From: Silene latifolia
Lineage: Eukaryota; Streptophyta; Magnoliopsida; Caryophyllales; Caryophyllaceae
Length of the DNA: 64,000 nt
Reading direction: 5' to 3'
Assembly (NCBI RefSeq): GCF_048544455.1
Contig: NC_133534.1
Location: forward strand, 225,646,292 to 225,710,291
Positions 33,591 to 49,247 of the stretch are shown in pieces. Position 1 is the stretch's first letter. The number at the start of each line of letters is the position of its first letter. The notes under the pieces were generated by a model, which made no database searches, was not told the origin of the DNA, and saw nothing but the letters and a program-made list of their open reading frames with translations. Both the position numbers and the translations under genes were made by a program.

Positions 33591-35735
33591 TATCTCGATA
33601 ATCAATGCCATTTTTTGACTTTTGAAGTGACTTTCCGATGCATTCACGATTCTCCTCTTGGTTGCCGTACAACCATTTGGCCGTTTCGATCTTTGAAACG
33701 TAGATCAACATGAGGGCTCTGATGGAGACCATTGCCATAACTTCGTCAATTGTTGCTCTCCCGATTAGAGTGTTTTAGGCCGATGGGTAGTCAAGAACTA
33801 TGAACTCAACATTGATGTGCTTTGCCATGACGCTTTCTCCGAACATTACCCGCAGGCTTATTTTCCCCAGAGGGTATGTGCCTTCTCCTGCAAAGCTGTA
33901 TACGGGTTCTTGACTGGCATGAAATGCTCTTTCTTCAGCCCCATCTTATCGAAGCATTCCTTGCACATGAGGTTCATGTAGGATCCTATGTCGATCATAC
34001 ATCGGAAGACCTTCTTGTGCCCAATGTGGAGGGGTAAGGACTAGAGGGTCGTTATGGGGGTAAACGACTCTCGCATAATCCTCGGTCGTCGATACTAGGT
34101 TTGGGATGCTTGTCTTGTCGTCCATCAGACAGTTGTTGGCAAAGTTGATTGCTGCTTTTAGCTCCCAGAGGTGGTCTTAATGCCCCCGGATGGAGCCTCT
34201 GTTTTCGTCTCCGCCGTGAACCATTTGAATTTCATGGGACGGTTAGACGCCTAACTTGTCTTTGACATTCTTTGACTTGTTGTTGTCATTGCGTTTTGAC
34301 GGCGTCCGAACTTTGAATTCCTTGAAGTATCCTCGCTTAATGAGGTTCTCCACGTCGTCTTTGAGCTGCCGAGAGTCTCTGGGATGTGGCGTTTTTTCTT
34401 GTTGTACTCGCACCACTTGGTCTTGTCTCCTTCATGAACCATCTTTGGGGGTTTCTTCCATTGAGGTTCGTTTCTTATCATGACGTATATTTCTGCTCTT
34501 CCAACCGTCAGAGTGGTGCACGACTCGTGGCACTACACGTAGGGGGTCTTTTCCACCGATGGACCAAGTCGATCTAGCACTAGGGATCAGCAAAATCATA
34601 TACCCGATATGGTTTCGATACGGTTTTCGGGTATACAGTTTTTTGAACGCCAATTTTTCGATTCCGGATACGATACGGTTTAACCGTGTATACGGTTTTT
34701 GGTTACCCGGTTAAACCGTATTTACGAAATCCGGATACCCGGATACGGTTACCCTGTTTCTCTTTTAGATGAGATTAAAAAAATAGAACACTCTGATTTT
34801 GTAAGTCAGTAGCAGCCAAACTAGCTCTTCTCGTCTCTTCTCCAAAGTGCCAAATAGGTAAATATTACAAAGTCTCCAAAGTGCCTCTCTGCATAATGTT
34901 CCAAATATTATAAATCTTTCAAGTTCAGTGGTTTGGCTACTTATGGTTTCAAGTCTTCAAGATTCCGTCTCCTCATTGACCATGACGACATAATGGAAAA
35001 CACAAAAAATCAAATTAATCGAAAACATGAACATGAACAACCAAAACACAAAAAATGATAGAGTGACTATTTGTGATTTTGTGCAACAGATCCGTTGTTT
35101 GAGAGGAGGAGGAAGTCGAAATTGTGGATCGAATTTAGGGATCGAAAGGTCTTTGTGAGGCGTGAGGAGTGAGGAGGCGTGAGGAGTGGAGGACTGAGGA
35201 GGCGCAAGATTGGGGATAGAAATTAGGGTTATGACTTATGAGGGTGAGAGTGAGGGTGAGGGTGAGGGAGGGTGAGGTATCATTTATATATATAATTTTT
35301 TTTTAATATTACTCAAAACCGTGTCAAAACCGGGTATCCGATTTTCATTTTCACTGACTCGGATACAGAACGGTTTGTAGAAAATCGTATCGGGTATACG
35401 GAAAAACAAAACGTATATATGAAAAACCGTATAATGAGAACCGTATACCGTATCGTATCCGTATTAAGAAACCGTTTCGAAAATTTTTGCTCACCCATAT
35501 CTAGCACGTGTGTCTTTCCCCTTTTGTTCCTGCCTCTCTTGCCGAGGGAGTTGTCGCTACGACTTTTCTTCGAAGGGGACTCTCCATAGGTTCTTAAGTA
35601 GTCCTCCTCTCGAATGTAACCATCGACATGGTGTGAGCGCCCGGCATTGTCTTTGGCCTTGTTCGCACCATCTCGCTCTTCATCGTCCCTGGCTGTAGGC
35701 CGTGCGATAAAGCGAACACATCCATTGCTTTGCGA
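33590..35735 (-). pseudogene. Ty3/gypsy (Tat-like) gag-protease fragment, split by a hAT element
   Basis: Reading on the minus strand, 35735-35508 gives gag-like REEDYLRTYGE; after the hAT element, 34572-34250 gives KWCEYxKK...RQLKDDVENLIKRGYFKEF, the region before protease; 34030-33640 gives IDxGSYMNLMCKECFDKMGL, SFAGEGTYPLGKISLRVMFGE, INVEFIVLDYPSA and LIGRATIDEVMAMVS. These are the gag end and aspartic protease of Tat-type gypsy elements (Retand/Ogre relatives). Frameshifts and stops occur throughout. RT and integrase are absent from the window. Confidence 0.75.
34581..35499. mobile_element. Non-autonomous hAT element inside the gypsy gag region
   Basis: TCTAGCAC is duplicated (34573-34580, 35500-35507), the 8 bp of hAT. 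Ends TAGGGATCAGCAAAA and, reversed, TATGGGTGAGCAAAAA are short inverted repeats. Both flanks are packed with ATACGGTTT / AAACCGTAT and CCCGGTT words (34600-34760, 35315-35475). The centre has a GAGGGTGAGGGTGAGG run (35240-35270). Length 919 bp, no transposase. Confidence 0.85.
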
Positions 35736-35807
35736 AGCCCCTTAATTTGTTGAGTTTCGAGGTAAAAAAACCTGACATATTCTCGGTTGATTTCTTCCTG
35801 GCTTATG

Positions 35808-36650
35808 ATGCGGTTATAATTTACGCACTTCTAACTCCCTTATCGACCTCCTTTCGCATGCTATTAGTGTTAATTATATCGATAATCGTAGCCATTTACT
35901 TCCTATTTGTTATTTTGTGCTGTTTGGCATGTTTTGTAGGAAAGAAGCCAAATGAAGCAGTTTTTACTCATATTTGGGTGCAAATAATGAACAATTAGCT
36001 ATGTACAAGGCTTAGCATGAAGAGGAGAGTAAGCATGAAGACCCACGGACCTTATATACAAGTTTTAGGAGGTTCACATAGGAATCCCCATGAGCTAGGA
36101 GGCAGAGTTGAGCAAGAAGGAGGAAACTGCAAATCAACCCATCCGAGTTGGCTCCATCTCGACCGGGACAAGGTCATCCCACTCGAGAGAAGGATATCTC
36201 GATCGAGATAGAGCCCTTCTCAGCTCCGCGCTTTTTCACATCATACCCTAATCTTGTATTGCTATATATACATGGTTTTGTAATAATTTGGGGATCTACC
36301 TCCGCACACACCTCTTATTATCTAATCATTAGTCTTAGATTATATTAGATTAATATTTCCTCAATCTGTTTAATTATTCTACAATTACTCTTTAATTATT
36401 TGTCAATCTTGTTTTGTAATTGGACTTCATGGGTTTGCATTTGAAGATTGGTGACAAATCTTCATTTTTATTCAAGGATCCTTCTTATTTATGTTCATGC
36501 ATTTCCTTTGTCAGTCGGTATTGCTTATAATCTCTTATCCCTTTGTTAATATGTAATTATATTGTTAATTACTTGTCTTATCATCATGATTAGTTTAGAT
36601 TATGTGACTGTAGTTGTTTTTACAATGTTCATGATGATGAAGGTTAGTGT
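35808..36650 (+). repeat. LTR-like segment of a gypsy element
   Basis: Begins TGATGCGGTTATAATTTACG and has the block GGCATGTTTTGTAGGAAAGAAGCC, with CTCGATCGAG near 36197 and a TATATATACATGG box near 36263; layout resembles the solo LTRs at 18664 and 36936. The right end and any target duplication were not resolved. Confidence 0.45.
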
Positions 36651-36935
36651 GTAACGTCTTTAATCCTTTGTTAATCTATCATTAAATGAGTAGTATTACA
36701 GTAGTGGTCGGAGGTGTTGATTGGATATTGTGAGCCATGTCGGAAGATGGCTTCACCCCCTAGTTTGTCCCTTGTGACTCCCGTCGCAAGGGGGATGTGC
36801 ACATTAATGAGGTTGGGTTCGCTCGTTGTGATGAGCGGGGATTTGATGTCCACGTTGCGGTTTGGCATCAACATGGGTGGGTTACCAGTTGCGTTGGAAA
36901 CCCGGCTACTCGTTGCGATGAAAGCTATTGGTTAC

Positions 36936-38407
36936 TGATACGTGCATTTTACATAGTCCTTTCTGCCCTTTATTGCACATATTTCCATGTAGTTCCCGTA
37001 GTTTTGTATTGCAAAATTCCCCGAATAGGCTACTTTGGTTTGCTTTGCCTTATTTGCAGGAACGGACCTGAAAGTAGCGGAATCGTACCTTTTTCAGTCC
37101 CCTTAGCATGCATTTATGGAGATGGAAGTTTTGAAGCGGAATCACTATGCCTCGGAAAGCGAGAAGTGGTCTCGGAAGCTAACCAATGAAGAAAACGAGC
37201 TGTTTCAGTGGTTGAGTGCCCGATCGAAGGTTTTTGTGTTAGATCAAGTGGAATGGGTGGTCACAAGTATTCGATCGAGTCCCTGCTGAACTCAATCGAA
37301 GGGTGCTGATTTGAAGGTACTCGATCGAACGTGCTTTCTGTTCGATCGAGGGGTTTGGCTGAAGATTTGCTCGATCGAGAAGATTGAAGTTCTTCGATCG
37401 AGAGGTTTTCTTTATTACGTGAGATTTTATTTCGCGAGAACTTAATTAATATCATAGTTTTATTTAATAATTATCTTCTCTATATAAGGTGAAGACGTCA
37501 TTAGGTTAAAACATTCAGTTTTTACTCTCTTAATCACTCCTTAATTTCAGATTTACTTTTAAGCAGACTTTAATTTCTTCTCTTGTTCGTGCGTTACTTT
37601 GCTCATTATTTGTCGGATCCTGAACTTTGTAATCTTTCTTTCTCTCTTATTCAATTTAATCTTCTTTGCATCGTTAATCTCTATTCTTAGTTACTGTTTT
37701 AATTATTGTTATTGTTAGTTTATGTTAATTCAACTCTATAAATTTTATATCATGTCTTCCTTTGATTCATCCATTGTTGTTGTTAGTTTCATTATAATCA
37801 TGAGTAGCTAAATTATATATTTTAGGATTAGGGGAGCCATGGTAGTGATACAATAATGTTGTGAATGGATTAGGAAGTTTACATGTGAGAACTATTTTAT
37901 AACAATATAATTGTAATCGTTTAGTTGAGTGCACGCTTCCAAACCAGTTAATTCGGTTAAATTCAGATCTAGATCGAGAGATTGAATGGAATAGACCTGT
38001 TATGAACAGTAGAATACACTAATGGGGGCGAGAGCTAAGTTAGTAGTAATTTAGTGCAGAAAGTGGACCGAGAGGACCTTTCCTTTACCTTTTTCACATT
38101 AGACCGACTGATCTATTTATGATTAAATTGGCTAACTATCATGGTGAACCGACATCCTGACATTTCTTCTCCTTATTTGATCACATCCTTTATTTCTCTT
38201 TACTGTTTTTATTGTTTTTATTCCCTCTGTCTTAATCTCATTTAGTAGTTTAGAAATCAAATTCAAACACCCAATTGTTACAGTGACGGACTAAGTAGAC
38301 AAGTAGATATAATAGCCTCCTTGTGGAGTACGATACCCGACTTACCTCTACTATATTTTAATTGAGCCGGTTAGTTTATTTTTGATAGGGTTGCGACAGC
38401 TGTGTCG
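36936..38407 (+). mobile_element. Solo LTR, same family as 18664-21753
   Basis: Starts TGATACGTGC; GTTAC is duplicated on both sides (36931-36935, 38408-38412). The last base pair is CG in place of CA. Length 1472 bp. Seven CTCGATCGA-type palindromes lie at 37215-37400, followed by TATATAAGG and the AGGGGAGCCATGGTAG block. Confidence 0.85.
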
Positions 38408-38457
38408 GTTACTATGGAGTATAGAGTGATAGAGGATTGTGACGGTCTGTGTGGATT

Positions 38458-39654
38458 TGTAATACTACGGTTTTCTGTACGGTTGGGTACTCTATCGAGT
38501 AAGGCTTACTCTATCGAGTAAGTGAGTTTTGGTTACGAAACAGTGTACTGTCTGATAGGTACTCGATCGAGTAGGGGGCACTCGATCGAGTAAGTCGGTT
38601 TGACATGTTGTTTTCGCTGGGTTTTGATAGCAACGTGAGAATGATATATAAAGTTATTTTCACCAGTTATTTTTACTTTTTTCACTTATTCTAAATATTT
38701 TACAAAAGAGAAAACTTACGTAGCAATCCCTTCTCTCATTGCTATAAAATCCTAAGGGATAGAGTCGTCGGATCGTTGAGTTATTTACGCCATTGAGACC
38801 GTCGCATTGTGGGTAAGCTTGTAGTATGATTTTTATATCATTTCATTGATTTTAGTTGAAATCCTAATTGGGTATTTTTGGGGTTTTGGGAGTATTGTGA
38901 TTGTTAGATAGTAATTGTATGATTGTGTGATTATAGGAGGTGTTTTCACAGAAGAACAGTATTGATTAGCTGATTGTGACGATCTTGGTGATTGCTTTTT
39001 CAGGTAGGGTTTCCCTACTCGGTTATTGATTACATTGTATTTGATGGTTGATTGTGGTTAGTTGTTTAATGTTGTTGATCTATTTCATATTGGTGTTGGT
39101 AATTGGTAATTGTTGTTGTATAGTTGGTTGGTTGTGTTTGTCTGTGGTTCGCGAGGTGCGTCCTCGGCTGAGTGGAGTCACTTGCGGGATTGGGTTCACG
39201 TCCAATTGATCCGCCCCTTGTGGTTCCCGTCACAAAGGGGTGTGCACATTAAGGAACTTGGGTTTTCCCTCGGTATTGATGAGCGGGACTTAGGTGGGAA
39301 CGGCTGCGGTCCCCCACTGCGGTGTGGTGATCCATTCGGGGATGGTGAGCAGTTATTGAGCATGTATGAGATGGATTGCGCGAGGGATAGCTGGGATCGA
39401 GTCACCACGTGTCACTAGAGTCTTCCGCTGTGTCTTTGGACTTATATTTCCTTTTGGTTGGTTTTGATAATCTGGAACAGTTGTATTTCACTTAACACTT
39501 TTGGAATTTTGGTTATGTAATCACTCAAACTTATTTATCTAATGTATGTTCTTTTATGGTTACTTTGATATACATTGCCTCGGGTAACCGAGATGGTAGC
39601 ACTTTCATGCATTAGGTGGTATTGGTAAGGCACCTTGGTGTATGGGGTGTTACA
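38458..39654 (+). mobile_element. Solo LTR of a TGTAATAC-type gypsy element
   Basis: Starts TGTAATACTACGG and ends GGGGTGTTACA; GGATT is duplicated outside (38453-38457, 39655-39659). Length 1197 bp. Contains four ACTC(T/G)ATCGAGT palindromes (38490-38605) and a GGGGTGTGCACATTAAGG block (39236). It resembles the LTRs of the two LARD elements downstream but is shorter. Confidence 0.85.
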
Positions 39655-40079
39655 GGATTGCTTATTGTGTTGTATGTTGCATCTTGAGATTGTTATGTAA
39701 CTGTTACTGATCTTGTGTAGTGTTGTGTTGTTTTCTTGTTTTCTTTTACTGGTCTGCAGTGATCCATTTAATATTGCCGGTAAATGGTGAGCAAGTAATC
39801 TTTTCAGGTGTCATGGTGGATTCTGTGAACTGTTGCTGGGGTTTTTTGAGGGCTTGTGTCATCGCTGAGTCTCACCTAGTTTAGACGGTCGATAGTTTGA
39901 TTATTTGTATTCTTCCGCTGTTAGATTAGTTTTGGACTTGACTTGTTTAATAGCTCATATTTTATAAATATATATATTTTATATTGTTTCTACGAATTAT
40001 GTATGATATGGAATAATAAAATAATAATAATAATAATAATAATTATAAGGTGATAATAATAATAATAATAATATAAGAT

Positions 40080-40104
40080 ACATGTATGTATGTATGTATG
40101 TATG

Positions 40105-40192
<88 letters not shown>
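40080..40192. repeat. (ATGT)n and (TA)n microsatellite
   Basis: GTATGTATGT run (40084-40110) continuing into about 40 TA dinucleotides. Confidence 0.95.
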
Positions 40193-43417
<3,225 letters not shown>

Positions 43418-43420
43418 AAG

Positions 43421-43436
43421 TGGTATCAGAGCGACG
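43421..43436 (+). other. Primer binding site of LARD A
   Basis: TGGTATCAGAGCGACG directly after the 5' LTR is the usual plant site complementary to the 3' end of initiator tRNA-Met. Confidence 0.85.
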
Positions 43437-46400
43437 ATTTTGGAACCTAAACCAATGAATCTAGGAGTGTCTAATATAATGAACCCGACACGAATACAAT
43501 AGGAGGTCTGTTTAGGGTGAGTAGGATCCCTCATTTCAAAACTAGATCCTATTGTTTCGGTTGGTCACTACGTGTGTGGTTATGAGTCGGGAAACGTGAA
43601 ATAAAATGTTGCATGATTATATGTGTTTCAAGGTTTTGTTGAACATCTTGCATGATTTACTCACTCAAATGAAATTTGACCACGTATGGAAGTTGGATGA
43701 AATAATCAATGAGCGTAACATGTTTTGGAGCGGTTGTTATGTGTCGATGTGTGAAAACTATGTGAAATGTGGTGTGATTACATGTATTCTATAACAAGTT
43801 GATAGGATTCTTACATGATGTAGTTATTCATTTGGTACATGTTAATATGTGAAAATTGGATGAAAAAGAGTAATGTGTATAACATGTTCTTGAAAGTGGT
43901 AATTACGAGTAGGTGTGTGAGGGCACTAGCCCCGTTCTTTGGCATGTTAATACCGCATATATGTTTGAATTTTAGTGCCATAGTAGGGTGTGATTAGTAA
44001 TAATTGTTAGTAAAATGGTCGATAGTATAAGAAAAGTATTCCTTAGTCGGAAATTACAACCATAGAGAGGCACCTAACCGAGTGCGAGCTAATACTCGAC
44101 CGAGTACCAGTCACTCGACCGAGTGGAACAATTTCCAGAAACTTAAAAATTTATGGAAGTGAGTCACTCGACGGAGTGGAGAGGGCACTCGACCGAGTGG
44201 ACTCAGCACTCGACCGAGTGCCATTTTTCGGGTTGTGAATTTCACGAGATTTGCATTATTACCTTATTTCTTGCATTTCTTCATCATTTCTCATAACAAA
44301 AATACATACCAAAATCTCATTAAATTTTTTTCCAAAACTCCATTGTTGATGATTGTTGCTTGGATTTAAACTTTCTACTCCATTTTATCCTCTTAATTTT
44401 TGCTAATTAAAAAATGTGAGTGGTTTTCTCCTTGCTCTCATTTTTTTCCCAATTTGGTTTTGTTTAAATCCATGCTATTCCCTTCAAATTTTATCAATTA
44501 ATTCCATTTTTGTTTAATTCATGACATTAATCATTTTTTTTATAACATTTGTGATGTCAAATATAAAATTTTATGTTGAATTTTCGCCCGAAAATTTTAT
44601 GAACTCAAAAATATGTATTCTCGAGTCAATAATTTGATTTGGTGTTTGTTACTTGGTTGATTGTTTAACAAGGACTTAACCTTGGTTGTTAATGCTAAAT
44701 CTTGTCTTACAATTGAAGTTTTATCTTAGAATGTTACCCCAAAGCTTCGAAATTTTAGTATTCATACCAAAATTTAATTGTTTCATTTAGACCATGGTTT
44801 AGTTGCTTTATCGATCATGTTTCAAACCATGTTGGTAATGTCATGTATGGTCTTAAAGCTCGGAATGTGTTTTAAAATTTTCCCAATATTTTCAAAAATG
44901 GGTAGATACATACCCAAGCCTTGATTCCCATGTTTACTTCTTATCCTAATTGTGTCACAAGACTTCAATTTCTATTAGTATTGTCTTAAGTTGGGAATTC
45001 CGCCTAAAAATCTTGTCCAAATTTTGGATTTTCATGTGTGAAAACTTGGCTTGATTGTGATATGAGACCACCTTTTTTGTTAGTAAAGTTATGCATCGGC
45101 TTCAAACGAAAATTTCGTCTTGAAAATTTGATTCAATTTTACGAAATCCACTATGACCATGACCACATTTGAGTCCTTCTTTATCTTAAACTTGGTTTAA
45201 CGTTGTTTTAAAGCAATAATCCTTATGAGTATCACTGTAATAACATGGTTTAAATCGAAATCTCCGTTTTAAAAGTGGACCAAATTCTTTTTGAGATTTC
45301 ATGTGTACATCACTAAATTTTGATTTTTATATTTGAAACATGGCTTAATTGTCTCATAGTTCCCCAACTTTGTTAATGGTGATCCGCATGGAAAATTATA
45401 GTTTTGATGCTCAAATTTTGATTTTGTGCTTAATACTTGGTTTTATTGTGCCGCAAGCTTACAATTTTGTTAATAATGCAATGTATTGTCCTAAATTGGA
45501 AAATTTTATCCTAAATTTTCTTCAAAGATTTTTTATATACCCAACATTCATGCCAAAGTTTTGATTTCATGTTTCGTCATTGGTTTAATCATGTCAATTG
45601 CCTTGGTGTTCACTAATTTGTTGTGTACCGCCTCGAATTAGGATCATCATTTTTTGTAATTTCACTTCAGTTCATCTATCCATGTGTGTCTTGAAGGTCA
45701 TGAACACGAGACATGTATTTTAGTAGGGTTAATATGAGCTTAGTCTTTTTTTTGTGGATTTGAACCATGTAAGTAGGTAGGTGTATGACTCATGTTTGGA
45801 AATTAAGAATAGAAGAAAGTGATTTTAGCTTGCGTAAGGTGTCTTGAATTGAGTAAAATAATTGTATGAGGTAATTTGTGGATAATGAGTGATATGTGAT
45901 CTTGGTCAAACATTTGAACTTATGGATAGTGAACGAGGTTTGAGTTGCATGTTGAGGATATTGTTTTGAGCACGACCTGAAAACTTTGGTTGATAAATAA
46001 TTGAGGTATATGATGGTGGAATTAGTATTACCAAGTTTGGTTTTCGCGATCATGAGAGTAAGAGTGTGACAGGTAATGCTTGAAGATTCAATCACATTGT
46101 GAGGTATTTGATCATTCGTATTGTAGAGTGTAACCGTTCAATTTAAGTGTGTATGCACGAAGTATGAAAGTGGTTGTGTTGAACTACGAACCTATGAGTG
46201 GTAGCATAGATGTTGTTTGTAAAGTTGTCTCCCAATCGGCAGGTAAAACTTCCATGGTATACATCATGATCTTGTTGTAGTGTCCATTTGAGGGGTGATG
46301 TTGTTACTATTCCTTAAGAATAATGAGTGGTTCGGGACGTGTCCATGAGATAGTATAAGTCTTGTGGATACCGATGTGACTAGAGATGGCAATTATTGAC

Positions 46401-48351
46401 ACGACTCGAAAACACAACACGAACCCGACACGAAATTAGTGGGTTAGGGTTAAGACGTTCTAACCCATTTAAGTAATTGGGTTCACACGGACACGACACG
46501 AAATTTAAATGGTTCGGGTTAGGGTTGATCTCTTTTGACATGAACCGGAAACAAATAACCCATTTATTTAAAAGTGATATAATGTATTTGGGTTGAATCA
46601 ATAACCCAACCAAACAACATAAAAATAAGCATTTTCATTCATCATTTTTGGGATAATAGCGCTATAAAGCTTAATTTATTTTATTAGTTCATTGGGTTAA
46701 ACGGGTTATGTGGGTTAAAAATGACCTGCTAAAAGATAAATGGGTTAAACAAGTCGAGTGGGTTATAGAAAAATTAAATGGACTGGGTTAGGGTTGAGAC
46801 AAGTGACCCGTTTATGTAATTGGGTCGGATTAGGGTTGGGGTAGTTGTGACCCGTTTAATGTTGACACGGACACGAACACGACACGACCAAATCTGTTTA
46901 CTAGGTCTAGATGTGACTATATTGGTTGTTGGTGATGGTATGGTGATACCGTCGCCGGGTGTGGGGGAGGAGGTAGAACGATTGTGAAAAGAACTATGAA
47001 ATAGTATGCTTGTGTCGGTAGTATGTCTCGGATATTTTATCTTAATTGTGTAGTAATGATGGCCATAATGGTGTATTAGTCACCATTGGAGTCTATTAGA
47101 GTTTGTATAATGAAATAGGAAAGTTTGGAACCAAGTTGATAACAAAAATCTTCTGCCCAGGTGACACTCGACCGAGTGGTCGCCTACTCGGCCGAGTGGC
47201 CTCCTACACTCGACCAAGTGGCATGCCTTAACAGTTTTTTTTGTTAATATTTGACCAAATATTAAGCAGGTACCCTTATTTCGCGGTTTATATTAGTTAA
47301 CTTGTGTTTGGATAAGCATGTTGACCTTACATGGGTGATATTCTGTGAATTGTTTACGATTGATTAGATGGTGTGGCAATTTGCAAGTGAATGAAATTTC
47401 TTATTGACATGTGTAATTGGACGACAGAAATGGTGTGATAATCGGGTTAATGTGTGTTAATCGACATGATTTTATTTTGTTGTGTAAAAGTAAGATGAAA
47501 AATGCAAATTATGTGTCGCACATAGGTCATTTGCATGATTGTGATTATGGCCTTTCGTATGAGCGGAAGTGTTGATGATGGATGAAAACGGATATGAAAA
47601 CACATGTGTGATCATGTGGTGGATTTGGCGCGGTATATGCATGGCATGATGTTCGGAAAGGAGAATGTTGATCATGGTTGAGTCACATAACGATAAATTT
47701 TACATTATTTGATTGTTTCATGGAGTCCGCATATTCGTGATTGATGTGCATACATGTGAATGTATGAGATTTGAAGTGATATAGATATGTAATAATAATC
47801 GAGTTATACCCTGCGATAGATGCGTATACATAACCAACATGAATGGGGAGTTATTTATGGGAATATAGATTGGAACCGTGGGTTTGACCTGGCACTTGAC
47901 CTTTAGGAGGCTTGTAGATGGGAAATTATATCAATGGAATTATAACTACATGAGGTCTCATTACCGATTTGTAATGAGTAAGAGAGAGTGTTGAATCTAG
48001 AACATAGTCATTTGTGGAATTTAGTAATGAACGCATGAGAGCACATTATGAGGTTTACTAGTTGAACTTCGGGACGAAGTTCTCTTTTAGGAGGAGTGAA
48101 TGTAACAATTGCGAATTTAAAGGAGGAAAACGAGCGTAATATGCACATGAGTAGCGTATGAGTAAAGAGAGGATATACGATCAAGGAAAACGTGTGAGCT
48201 TGTGTGAGCCTGATGAGAATCATATTGGCACAATGAGAGTGATGATGACAGTAAGAACCTCGAGAGAGTACTTGAGAATCGGTGATGAGACTTGAGAAAT
48301 GGAGAGAGTAGGGCGAACTTCGGGGACGAAGTTCATTTTAAGGGGGAAGAC
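43437..48351 (+). other. Non-coding body of LARD A
   Basis: No open frame longer than about 100 codons. The first 2.2 kb (43437-45700) parallels the body of LARD B (54893-56900). Clusters of ACTCGACCGAGT occur at 44085-44220 and 47165-47220. A hAT-like element lies at 46381-46909. Two polypurine-like endings occur near 48068 and 48310. Confidence 0.65.
46381..46909. mobile_element. Non-autonomous hAT-like element in the LARD A body
   Basis: GATGTGAC is duplicated (46373-46380, 46910-46917). Ends TAGAGATGGCAA and, reversed, TAGACCTAGTAA are hAT-like. Interior made of GGGTTA / ACACGACACG words. Length 529 bp. Confidence 0.75.
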
Positions 48352-48596
<245 letters not shown>

Positions 48597-48599
48597 GTT

Positions 48600-49247
48600 A
48601 TCCCAAGTTGTACAGTGTCCAAGTTATCTTTTGCCAGGGTTTTGGTTGAGGTGGATGTGGCAGGAGACCTTCCCACAACTGTCTCGTTAACCTCTCCTTA
48701 CCATGGTGAAACTCCCCAAAGGATTATCTATGAATGGTTGCCATATTATTGTCAATGCTGTAGGAAGTTGGGACACACAAAGGAGAAGTGCAAATTTACC
48801 AAAATCAATAATAGACTTCAGGAGGTGAAAAGTAAAAAGGGAGTTCAGGAATATAGACGAGTTCAGACTAATTACTCTCATAACAAAGGTGATCACGACT
48901 CAGGAAGCCATGTGCTAGGCCATTCTCCTCCTAAGTTAGGGGTTGAGTCCTCCACTGGAACAGTTGAATTGAGCTCAGAATGTCAAGGACTAGGTTCAAC
49001 TATTGTTCCAGAAGAGCACTCTCTACCTAATGAAAGTGAGGAAGGCTCAGAATGCAATGTGCTAGGTCAAACTGACACTGATGTTGTTGAGGTCATTACT
49101 CTGAATGAGGAAAGGCAGGAAATGGACACTGTACAACTTGGGGTTTCAGTTAGCAATAACTACTCTGTTTTACAGTCTGAAGGGGTAGTGGAGGAAATCA
49201 TAATTGAGGTCCCTCAGGCTGGGGAACCTCCAAATCCAGGCAAATGA
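48600..49247 (+). pseudogene. LINE ORF1, C-terminal part with zinc knuckle
   Basis: The element-derived frame begins near KLSFARVLVEVDVAGDLP and has the knuckle CQCCRKLGHTKEKC (C-x2-C-x4-H-x4-C), then an acidic tail. The frame upstream of 48597 is only the (AAT)n tract read as poly-Ile and does not belong to it. Stop TGA at 49245-49247 overlaps the ORF2 ATG at 49244. Likely role: RNA-binding partner of ORF2. N terminus (DUF4283 part) lost by truncation. Confidence 0.8.

Larger units (their letters stand above)
36655..39943 (+). repeat. Older LTR segment broken by two solo LTRs
   Basis: Pieces 36655-36935, 38408-38457 and 39655-39943 become contiguous when the two solo LTRs with their duplications are removed. 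The first piece carries GGGGGATGTGCACATTAATG (36791-36810), a block also found in the LTRs at 38458, 39944 and 53020. Ends unresolved. Confidence 0.45.

Noticed and set aside
43421-43436. Possible tRNA gene fragment at the primer sites
   Set aside because: Only the 3' terminal complement of tRNA-Met is present; no cloverleaf around it. No tRNA or rRNA gene was recognised anywhere in the window.
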